Shown in pieces: positions 39,440 through 46,951 of a DNA stretch of 64,000 nt. The notes beneath the pieces were generated by a model that did not search any database, had not been told where the DNA came from, and saw nothing but the letters and a program-made list of their open reading frames with translations. This stretch comes from Oceanicaulis alexandrii DSM 11625. GTDB lineage: Bacteria > Pseudomonadota > Alphaproteobacteria > Caulobacterales > Maricaulaceae. The DNA is taken from contig NZ_ATUP01000001.1 in NCBI RefSeq assembly GCF_000420265.1, forward strand, positions 1,364,001-1,428,000, read 5' to 3'. Each line of letters opens with the position of its first letter. Positions within the stretch are counted from its first letter, which is position 1. Position numbers and translations under genes: made by a program.

Positions 39440-40264
39440 ATGGCCGAGACCGAGTTTCCGACCGGCACGTTGATGAAGGGCAAGCGCGGCCTGATCATGG
39501 GCGTGGCCAACAAGAACTCCATCGCCTGGGGCATCGCCCAGCAATTGCACGCCCAGGGCGCCGAGCTCGCCTTCTCCTATCAGGATGAAGCGCTCGAAAA
39601 GCGCGTGCGTCCGCTGGTGGAGAGCCTCGGCGACGAGCCCTTCATGGTCACCGCCGACGTCAGTGATGACGCGTCCATGGACGCCTGCTTCAAGACACTT
39701 GAAGACAAATGGGGCAAGCTCGACTTCCTCGTTCACGCCATCGCTTTCGCCGGCAAGGACGAGCTTCAGGGCAGCTTCACCCACAACACCACGCGTCTGG
39801 GCTTCCAGCGCGCCATGGACATTTCCGCCTTTTCCTTCGTGGACGCCGCCAAGCGCGCCAGCGCCTTGATGCCGTCCAAGGAAGAAGGCGGCGGCGCCAT
39901 GGTGTCGCTGACCTATCTGGGCTCGGAACGCGTCGTTCCGAACTACAATGTGATGGGCGTCGCCAAGGCCGCTCTGGAAGCCTCCACCCGCTATATCGCC
40001 CGCGATCTCGGCCCGCAGGGCATTCGGGTGAACGCCATTTCCGCCGGTCCGATGCGGACCCTCGCCATGGCCGGCATTTCCGGCGGCCGCACCTTGATGA
40101 AGACCGGCAAGGACTGGTCCATGCTCAAGGAAGACACCACCATGGAAGGCGTCGCCGGTTCCGCGCTGTACCTGCTCAGTGATCTGGGCAAGTCGTGCAC
40201 CGGTGAAATCCTGCACGTGGACGCGGGCTTCCACGCCGTGGCCGTGCCGGACATCGAAGACTAA
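39440..40264 (+). CDS. fabI: Enoyl-ACP reductase (NADH)
   Basis: FabI performs the last reduction in each fatty acid elongation cycle and is the triclosan target. The 274-residue SDR enzyme has GKRGLIMGVANKNSIAWGIA as its nucleotide-binding start. The catalytic residues are Tyr159, Tyr169 and Lys176, in LTYLGSERVVPNYN then VMGVAKAALE, with FabI spacing. AISAGPMRTLAMAGI is the substrate loop. It is usually the third gene of a fabA-fabB-fabI unit in relatives, but here it is 17 kb away with its own upstream region. Confidence 0.95.
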   Translation: MAETEFPTGTLMKGKRGLIMGVANKNSIAWGIAQQLHAQGAELAFSYQDEALEKRVRPLVESLGDEPFMVTADVSDDASMDACFKTLEDKWGKLDFLVHAIAFAGKDELQGSFTHNTTRLGFQRAMDISAFSFVDAAKRASALMPSKEEGGGAMVSLTYLGSERVVPNYNVMGVAKAALEASTRYIARDLGPQGIRVNAISAGPMRTLAMAGISGGRTLMKTGKDWSMLKEDTTMEGVAGSALYLLSDLGKSCTGEILHVDAGFHAVAVPDIED

Positions 40265-40367
40265 CTCAACCGCGCTGAAAGGCGCGAGCCAGAATCGGTC
40301 GAGGGCCAGACGGGCCTTGGGCATTCGCGAAGACCTACAAAGCCGACGCAACCCGAGGAGCTCTCCC

Positions 40368-41915
40368 ATGACCGATCAACTGGCTCGCGCCTGGCGCGGG
40401 ACGCGCCTTGGCGTCTTCTTCACCACCGCCGGATTTTGCCTCGGGTTCTGCGCGCTGGCGGTGTTTGACCTCGGCGCGTTGTCAAACTGGGTGGATGCGG
40501 GATCAAGCCTCGTCGCCCGCGGTTTCGGCCTGTACTGGCAGATCCTGCTGCCCGCGATCTTCCTGATTGCTTTGGCGATCGCCCTGTCGCCTGCGGGCAA
40601 GATCCGGCTGGGCGGTCGGGACACGCCCGAATTTCCCTATTTCCAATGGTCAGCGATGATCGCCTGCACGCTTTTGGGCGCGGGCGGCGTGTTCTGGGCG
40701 GCGGCGGAACCGCTGGCGCATTTCCTGACCCCGCCGCCGAACGCCGATGTATCCGCCAGCGCTGAAGCCGCGGTGGATGTGGCGCTGGCGCAAAGCTTCC
40801 TGCACTGGGGCTTTCCCGCCTGGGCGAGCCTCGGCGCGCTGAGCGCGATCCTTCTGATGTATTACGAGCAAGCCAAGGGCTTGCCGTTGGCGCCGCGGAC
40901 GCTGCTTTACCCGGTATTGGGCCGTAAACTCACCGTCGGTCCGCTGGGCGGTGTGGCCGACACCTTCGCGCTGATCGGCGTGATCGCGGGCACCGTCGGG
41001 CCGATCGGCTTTCTGGGGCTTCAGGTCAGCGCCGGCCTGTCCAACCTGTTCGGCTTTCCCGAAGGTTTGCCGACCCAGATCGGCGTGATCATCGCCCTGG
41101 CGTCAATCTACATCACCTCCGCCCTGACGGGCCTGTCTCGCGGCATCCAGATCCTCAGCCGATTCAACATCATCCTGACCGGCCTCTTGCTGGTCTTCAT
41201 TCTGGCGGCGGGCCCGACCGGCTTCATCATCCGGCACTTCCTGTCGGGGATGGCGCATTACCTGCTGAACTTCTTCCCCATCGCCCTGCAACGCGACGGG
41301 GCGGGCCTGTTTGGCGAGAGCGGCTGGCTGAACGGCTGGACCCTGTTCTTCTGGGCCTGGTTCATCGGCTATGGGCCGATGATGGCGATCTTCATCGCGC
41401 GCATCTCGCGCGGCCGCTCGATCCGCTCGATCATCCTGACCCTGTCGGTGGTCGCCCCTCTGGCCACCCATTTCTGGTTCACCATTCTGGGCGGCAGCGG
41501 GCTGGCGTTCGAACTGGCGGAGCCGGGATCGGTGTCAGGCGCGTTTGAAGGCTTTGACCTGCCCGCCGCCCTGCTCGCCATCACCCAGAGCCTGCCATTG
41601 GCCCTGCCGGTCTCGATCCTGTTTCTGATCCTGACCACGGTGTTCGTCGCCACAACGGGCGATTCCATGACCTTCGCCATCTCCAGCGCGCTCAGCAAAG
41701 AGGGCGAGCCGTCAGGCGGCATGCGCGCCTTCTGGGGTCTCGTGATGGCGGCCATGGCCATCGTGCTGGTGAGCGCGGGCAATGGCGGGGGCGCCGTGGG
41801 CAAGCTGCAGCAATTCATCGTCATCACCGGCGCGCCGGTATCGTTGATGCTGCTGCCCTCACTGTGGGACGCCCCGCGCATCGCGCTCAAGCTGATGCGG
41901 GAGACACAGAGCTAG
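40368..41915 (+). CDS. BCCT family betaine/choline/carnitine transporter
   Basis: A 515-residue, 12-helix transporter. The family's Trp/Gly-rich motif region is recognisable: FLHWGFPAWASLGALSAILL, then GVIAGTVGPIGFLGLQVSAG, and LFFWAWFIGYGPMMAIFIARISRGRSI. The last of these contains the BCCT signature. It imports quaternary ammonium solutes, fitting a marine lifestyle. The long N- or C-terminal osmosensor tail of BetP is absent. The end overlaps the convergent hypothetical gene by 4 bp. Start chosen at 40368 (GAGGAG, seven bases upstream). Confidence 0.92.
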   Translation: MTDQLARAWRGTRLGVFFTTAGFCLGFCALAVFDLGALSNWVDAGSSLVARGFGLYWQILLPAIFLIALAIALSPAGKIRLGGRDTPEFPYFQWSAMIACTLLGAGGVFWAAAEPLAHFLTPPPNADVSASAEAAVDVALAQSFLHWGFPAWASLGALSAILLMYYEQAKGLPLAPRTLLYPVLGRKLTVGPLGGVADTFALIGVIAGTVGPIGFLGLQVSAGLSNLFGFPEGLPTQIGVIIALASIYITSALTGLSRGIQILSRFNIILTGLLLVFILAAGPTGFIIRHFLSGMAHYLLNFFPIALQRDGAGLFGESGWLNGWTLFFWAWFIGYGPMMAIFIARISRGRSIRSIILTLSVVAPLATHFWFTILGGSGLAFELAEPGSVSGAFEGFDLPAALLAITQSLPLALPVSILFLILTTVFVATTGDSMTFAISSALSKEGEPSGGMRAFWGLVMAAMAIVLVSAGNGGGAVGKLQQFIVITGAPVSLMLLPSLWDAPRIALKLMRETQS

Positions 41916-42979
41916 CCCGCGGAGACCGCGCGCAAGATTTCGACCGCCTGCTGAGGGTCAGCGCATGGAAAGCTGGCGTCCATGACCCCGCCCGCGCTTT
42001 CGCTGTGAGACCGCGAGCCGTCGGCGAAGACTGAAAAGCCGATCTGCTCCATCGCCTCATAGCGGTAGATCAAGGAAACCACGTCGTCGCCCGCCAGAAT
42101 GTCTGTCCAGCTCAGCGGCGCGCGGTAATAGGTGATCTCTCCATGTTCCGTGGCGCTGTGAACCGTCGCCAGCGTCAGATAGAGCATCGGTTCTGACGAT
42201 CCCGCCAGGCTCTCTCCGGACATGTCATGATAGATCGCCTCGCCAAACCGAGCGTCCATGTCGAACTCCGCAGCGATCAGGGTGGTCCGGTCATCCTCAA
42301 GCGGAACCGCGCCGCCAGCGGGCGCGCAGGCCTCGACCAGGCCGTCCACGCGCGGATAGACCCAGTCTTCATAGCCGTCTCCGACGACAAAGGCGTTCAG
42401 ACCTGACCGGATCGGATCCACCGCCGGGCCGGAGGCGCGAAACAACGTGTTCAGCTCCGTCGCCGCCGCTTGCGCATCCTCACACGTCAACGCGATCCGG
42501 GCGCGCTCCAGCAAAGGCTCGGTGAAGATCACTTCGCCCGCCTCATCCAGCACGAAGGTCCGGCTGTTGAAGGCCCCGTCTCCGGTTTGAACGAACAATT
42601 CGCCATATTCGCTATAGGCCACCAGATTGTCAGCTGACGCAGTGAAACTGCGCAGCACATGAGCCTCGCCCGCTTCGGCCCGGTAGACGCCCAGAACGCC
42701 GGGCGCATCGCCGACCAGCCAGAACCCGCTCTCGCCTGCAGACAGGGACTCGCCAAAGCCGCACGCCGCGTTCGCAGCCGTGGCCTGGTTCTGCAAACCC
42801 GAAGCCTGGATGAAGCGATCAAATGGCGTCGCGGCTGGCGCAACGGCGGCAGGCGCGCCCGCCTCGCCCGGATCGGGCAGATAGCCCGCGTCGCGCAAGG
42901 CGTCCGCCCCGAACACCGCAGCTACGCTGCCCGCAAGCGTCACGCCCAGTACAATGGCGGCCCGTGAAAAAGCGCCCAT
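41912..42979 (-). CDS. Exported hypothetical protein
   Basis: A 355-residue protein with an N-terminal hydrophobic segment (AAIVLGVTLAGSVAAVFGA) that is either a signal peptide or an anchor, followed by a proline/alanine stretch and a soluble domain rich in beta strands. It contains few cysteines (NAACGFGES, TCEDAQ, EACAPAG, FPCADPQ), possibly two disulfides. No family recognised. I chose ATG 42979 because GGGGGAG sits six bases upstream. It lies between the BCCT transporter and an acyltransferase, with no evident functional link. Confidence 0.8.
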   Translation of the reverse strand: MGAFSRAAIVLGVTLAGSVAAVFGADALRDAGYLPDPGEAGAPAAVAPAATPFDRFIQASGLQNQATAANAACGFGESLSAGESGFWLVGDAPGVLGVYRAEAGEAHVLRSFTASADNLVAYSEYGELFVQTGDGAFNSRTFVLDEAGEVIFTEPLLERARIALTCEDAQAAATELNTLFRASGPAVDPIRSGLNAFVVGDGYEDWVYPRVDGLVEACAPAGGAVPLEDDRTTLIAAEFDMDARFGEAIYHDMSGESLAGSSEPMLYLTLATVHSATEHGEITYYRAPLSWTDILAGDDVVSLIYRYEAMEQIGFSVFADGSRSHSESAGGVMDASFPCADPQQAVEILRAVSAG

Positions 42980-43056
42980 AGTCATCTCCCCCCAGAAAAG
43001 CCCGACCAGTTAAGCGCTTACGCGTACAGAGTCGAGCCTTTCAGGGGAGCCGAGAC

Positions 43057-44220
43057 CTAGAGCTTCAGCCCGAACACCGGCCTGAGCGGCTTGATCCTGC
43101 GAATGATCTCAAACCCGGCGAACGCCCCGCCATAGGTGATGAGGGTGACCAGCGCGAACTCGGTCCAGACGTCAAAGCCCATGCGGGTCAGGATATAACC
43201 GGCTGAGACCGTGATCGTCTGGTGCAGGATATAGACCGGGAAGATCGCCTCGGTCAGATAGCGCCGCACCGGGCCGTCTCCGGTCAGGAACCGCCGCGCC
43301 AGACCCAAGAGCGTCACGATCATCGCCCACGCGTAAAGCACCCGCGCAGCGCGCGCGATCCACAACGGAACCGCATGTTCGGCGATCTGGTCCCACCAGA
43401 GCGACCAGATCGGCGTCATCACGACGCCCAGAACGACCGTCAGCCCCAGCGCCAGCGGTAGCGTACGGTCCACACACGACCAGAACCGCTCCGATTTGGC
43501 GGCGAAGACGCCATAGAGCAGATAAGTGAAGCTGATGGCGTGGTTCGCCCAATCCCAGGTCAGATTGTGCGTGGTTTCAAAATGCGGAACCAGCATCACT
43601 CGATAGAGCATGAGCGGCGCAAACCCGAGCGCCAGCAGCCAGACCGGCCCGAACCGGCTGTCCCAGACCCGGCCCAACATGGCGCCCGGACCGCGCCCGA
43701 AGGCTTTCAGAAGCCCCATAACCGGCGCCAGGAGCAGCGCATAGACAAAGAGATAGACCACGTACCACAGATGATTCCAGGTCGGCACGGCGACGCCGGC
43801 GATCTCCCAATCGAGGATATAGCGCGGCCAGAAGGACAAAATGCCCGGCTCGATCTCACCCGCCTCACGCAGCTGGAAATAGGTCTGGGGCATCACCACA
43901 ACGATCATGCCGAAAATGATGACCGGCAGCAGTCTGAGCGTACGTTCGCCGGCAAAAGCCCCGCCGCCCTTCTTGTCGTGCAGATAGGAAAACGCTACGC
44001 CCGATATGAAAAACAACAGCGACAAGCGCCACGGGTTCAAAAGCATCATCAAGGGCTCGGCGCCCGGCCCGGCATGCACGCTTTTCACATGCCAGCCCCA
44101 GGGCACGTAGAACATGCCCACATGGTATAAGACCAAAAGACCGAATGCGATGATGCGCAGCCAATCAAGGTCGTAACGGCGGGTCGGAGGCGCGCTGGCG
44201 CGCGGGCCGGTTTCAGTCAT
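43057..44220 (-). CDS. Acyltransferase 3 family membrane protein
   Basis: A 387-residue protein with about ten membrane helices. It begins RYDLDWLRIIAFGLLVLYHV, which carries the Arg and His found in the first helix of acyltransferase-3 proteins; SLLFFISGVAFSYLHDKK is the second family motif. Such proteins (OafA, MdoC) transfer acyl groups to surface sugars; the target is unknown. It is divergent from the LytTR regulator, which is probably its controller or sensor partner. Confidence 0.85.
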   Translation of the reverse strand: MTETGPRASAPPTRRYDLDWLRIIAFGLLVLYHVGMFYVPWGWHVKSVHAGPGAEPLMMLLNPWRLSLLFFISGVAFSYLHDKKGGGAFAGERTLRLLPVIIFGMIVVVMPQTYFQLREAGEIEPGILSFWPRYILDWEIAGVAVPTWNHLWYVVYLFVYALLLAPVMGLLKAFGRGPGAMLGRVWDSRFGPVWLLALGFAPLMLYRVMLVPHFETTHNLTWDWANHAISFTYLLYGVFAAKSERFWSCVDRTLPLALGLTVVLGVVMTPIWSLWWDQIAEHAVPLWIARAARVLYAWAMIVTLLGLARRFLTGDGPVRRYLTEAIFPVYILHQTITVSAGYILTRMGFDVWTEFALVTLITYGGAFAGFEIIRRIKPLRPVFGLKL

Positions 44221-44326
44221 CTCAGTCTCCCAATCGATCCAGCGGCGAGACTGACGCCAGCGCCTCGTTCAGGCAGTCCCGAAAGGACAAACAGCGGACC
44301 CGTGGGACCAATACCTGCGCCCCAGG

Positions 44327-44360
44327 GACGAAACGCGGCTTAAACGGGATGAAACACGGC
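44327..44360. promoter_or_regulatory. Direct repeats upstream of the LytTR gene
   Basis: GACGAAACGCGGC (44327-44339) and GATGAAACACGGC (44348-44360) differ at two positions and start 21 bp apart, i.e. two helical turns. LytTR domains bind pairs of roughly 9 bp direct repeats with this spacing. The reverse complement carries CGTTTCGTC, similar to AlgR-type half-sites. They lie 45 bp before the LytTR start and 107 bp from the acyltransferase start. Confidence 0.6.
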
Positions 44361-44404
44361 GCCCCGCGCTGGCGAGGCCAGACGCATCAGGGCAAGATCA
44401 GGCC

Positions 44405-45226
44405 ATGCACACGCCCGATCTTGAACGCCGCGTCCTTCGAGGCGCCTTTCTGTTTTATCTGATCGCCTCACTGGGCTTCTGGCTGGTGAACGGTCTGTCC
44501 CTGGCCGAGGAATGGCGCCGGGCGGGCGAAACCGGCGTCTGGCTGCGCGCCCTGACTCTGGAAGGCACCAGCAATCTGGTCATTCTGGCTCTGTTCGTCC
44601 CCGTCGCCTTGCTGGAACGTCGCTTTCCTCTGAGCCTGGAACGCTGGCGCACCGCGCTACCGGTTCATGCGCTGGGGGTCACAGCCTTCTCACTCGTCCA
44701 TATTGTGACCATGGACGGTCTGCGCGCCTTGCTCTGGCCCCTCATGTTCGGGTTTTCCTATGAAACCTATGGCGGTCTGTTCGGTGAGTTTTTCTACGAG
44801 TTTCGCAAGGATGTACTGACTTACGCCCTGATGCTGGCTGTGCTGGCGATCGTGCGCGAACTCGAAGACGCCCGCCAACGCCTGAGAGCCGCGCGAGAAG
44901 ACGCCCGTGCGGATCATGTGATCACCCTGCGCAGCGGCGGACGGGAAATCCGGTTACCCGCCAGCGAGATTATCAGCGCCAGCGCGGCGGGCAATTATGT
45001 GGAAGTCATCACGCCCACCGGCGCTCATCTGGCCCGCATGACCCTCACCCGGCTGATCGGCCTGCTGGACGCCGCCGGCGCCGACCCGGTCCGCCTTCAC
45101 CGCTCTCACATGACCGTCCGCCCGGCCATACGGGAGCTGGTCCCCACCGGCGACGGCGACGCCGAAGCGCGCCTGTCAGACGGCCGCAGCCTGCCGGTGA
45201 GCCGCGGCTACCGCACACAGGTTTAA
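44405..45226 (+). CDS. Membrane-bound LytTR-type transcription regulator
   Basis: A 273-residue protein with four membrane helices in residues 10-160 (LFYLIASLGFWLVNGL, LVILALFVPVALL, a third near ALGVTAFSLVHIVTM, and VLTYALMLAVLAIV). A charged coiled-coil linker (ELEDARQRLRAAREDARAD) and a C-terminal LytTR domain at about 173-273 follow. That domain is marked by ASEIISASAAGNYVEVIT and LHRSHMTVRP. It lacks a receiver domain, so it is a membrane sensor-regulator rather than a response regulator. Confidence 0.88.
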   Translation: MHTPDLERRVLRGAFLFYLIASLGFWLVNGLSLAEEWRRAGETGVWLRALTLEGTSNLVILALFVPVALLERRFPLSLERWRTALPVHALGVTAFSLVHIVTMDGLRALLWPLMFGFSYETYGGLFGEFFYEFRKDVLTYALMLAVLAIVRELEDARQRLRAAREDARADHVITLRSGGREIRLPASEIISASAAGNYVEVITPTGAHLARMTLTRLIGLLDAAGADPVRLHRSHMTVRPAIRELVPTGDGDAEARLSDGRSLPVSRGYRTQV

Positions 45227-45332
45227 TCGCTGATCAAGTTCAGTAAATTCTTTGTTAACCCTATTGGTACTAGGCCCATTCGCCAGGGCGCATGGGACTG
45301 CGCTTCATTCATACCTTTTTGGGGACAAGCAA

Positions 45333-46877
45333 ATGAAATCCGTACTGATCGCAGGCGTCAGCCTGCTCTCTCTGGCTGTGGCCGCGCCAGCCCTGGCTGA
45401 TGACGACGCCCGCATTGAAGAACTTGAAGCCCGCCTTGCGCAACTGGAAGCCACGAACCAGCAATTGCTGAACGTTCTGGCCGCCCAGGGCCTGCTGCCG
45501 CAGTCAGACACGCAAAGCGCGCCCGCCGCCATGCCGCATCATCCCGCGCGTGCACAGGCGGATGCGCCGATGCAGACAGCCTCCCACGGGCATCACGCTG
45601 GAACCGGCGACCATGGCGCTCATCATGGTGATGATTTCCACCAGAACCTGGTCGGCGTCAGCCCTGAGTACGGCTATGAAATCCTGGATCACGCTGAAGG
45701 CGTGAACACGCGCGCGCTGACCATTCTGAACGCGATAGACAATGGCGAACTTGATCGCCGGGTGACCCTGAGCGGCAATGTGACGGCGCTGGCCGATTAC
45801 CAGGAAAGCAATTCCAACACCAAGTTCGGCTGGCTGATGCGCCATCCGACCTCGGCCAACCAGATCGGCGAGACGGTGTCTGAATTCATCGTCCACTCCG
45901 CCCAGCTGGCGGTCACAGGCCGGATGACGGACAATATCACCCTGTATTCAGAGATGCTGTACGATCCCGAGCAAAGCTTCGGATCGGGCACGCTGACCGA
46001 TCTCAATCGCAACCAGATCCAGCTGCGTCGCGCCTTCGTGCTGTTCGGCAATCTGTCCGAACGCCCCTGGTACGCCGCCATCGGCAAGATGGACACGCCG
46101 TTCGGCCTGAACGACACCGTCAGCCCGTTCACCAACTCCACCAGCTGGCACGCCTTCGCCGGTCTCGCGACAGGCGGCATGGTCGGCTATTACAATAACG
46201 GCCTGCATGTGCGCGCCATGGCCATTCAGGGCGGCTCGCAATTCCGCGCCCATAACGCCCCGGTCGAAGACACGAACGTCCCCAGCCGGGTCAACAATTT
46301 CGCCGTGGACGTGAACTACACGGCCGCACTGTCTGAAGGCCGCACACTGATGGCGGGCGCGAGCTACACTGAAGCCACCGCCTATTGCCAGGCGTATCCG
46401 GTCTTCCACTTCAATCCGTGCGACGAGAGCAATCCGGGCTGGGCGATCTACGCCCGCGCCGATCTGGGGCGTCTGGAGCTTCTGGGCGAATACGCCTCGA
46501 CCACCGAAGACTGGGCGGGCACCGCCTCTCCCGTGCCGATCTATTCCGCGTTTGAAGCGGTGGCGCCGAACGCCTTCACCCTGGGCGGACGCTACTGGTT
46601 TGATGTGCAATCGAGTGAAGACTTCGCATTGTCGTTTGAATTCAGCCGCTTTGTGTCTGGTGATAGCGGCGCGCCCTGGGAGAAACAGGACCAATGGGTT
46701 CTGGGTGGGTCCTACTTCATCAGCCCCTCGGTCAATCTGTTCGGCGAGCTGATCCGCACCGAAGGCTGGGTGCCGCTGAACTTCCTGTCCGGCGGCAATC
46801 TGCCCACCGGCGAAAGCTGGTCGGAACGCAACGCCAGCACAAACGTCCTCGCGCTGGGCGTTCAGGCGAGCTTCTAA
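45333..46877 (+). CDS. Outer-membrane porin-like protein with coiled coil and His-rich linker
   Basis: A 514-residue protein with signal peptide MKSVLIAGVSLLSLAVAAPALA. A coiled coil (ARIEELEARLAQLEATNQQL, about 27-46) is followed by a His-rich linker (HGHHAGTGDHGAHHGDDFH, near residue 90). The remainder is long amphipathic beta strands ending in Phe, as for outer-membrane barrels. The coiled-coil plus barrel plan resembles phosphate-type or LbtU-type porins. The His run could bind metal. LbtU-like siderophore or metal uptake is a guess. A strong terminator follows. Confidence 0.8.
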   Translation: MKSVLIAGVSLLSLAVAAPALADDDARIEELEARLAQLEATNQQLLNVLAAQGLLPQSDTQSAPAAMPHHPARAQADAPMQTASHGHHAGTGDHGAHHGDDFHQNLVGVSPEYGYEILDHAEGVNTRALTILNAIDNGELDRRVTLSGNVTALADYQESNSNTKFGWLMRHPTSANQIGETVSEFIVHSAQLAVTGRMTDNITLYSEMLYDPEQSFGSGTLTDLNRNQIQLRRAFVLFGNLSERPWYAAIGKMDTPFGLNDTVSPFTNSTSWHAFAGLATGGMVGYYNNGLHVRAMAIQGGSQFRAHNAPVEDTNVPSRVNNFAVDVNYTAALSEGRTLMAGASYTEATAYCQAYPVFHFNPCDESNPGWAIYARADLGRLELLGEYASTTEDWAGTASPVPIYSAFEAVAPNAFTLGGRYWFDVQSSEDFALSFEFSRFVSGDSGAPWEKQDQWVLGGSYFISPSVNLFGELIRTEGWVPLNFLSGGNLPTGESWSERNASTNVLALGVQASF

Positions 46878-46900
46878 GCTCCCTTCCATCTGGCACAGAA

Positions 46901-46932
46901 AACCCCGCCGGAGCGGTCCGGCGGGGTTTTTT
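46901..46932 (+). terminator. Intrinsic terminator after the porin gene
   Basis: AACCCCGCCGGA pairs with TCCGGCGGGGTT around GCGG, followed by TTTTTT. It lies 23 bp past the porin stop and could also stop transcripts from the convergent peptidase gene. Confidence 0.9.
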
Positions 46933-46951
46933 ATTGAGGCTCGGAAAAGCG

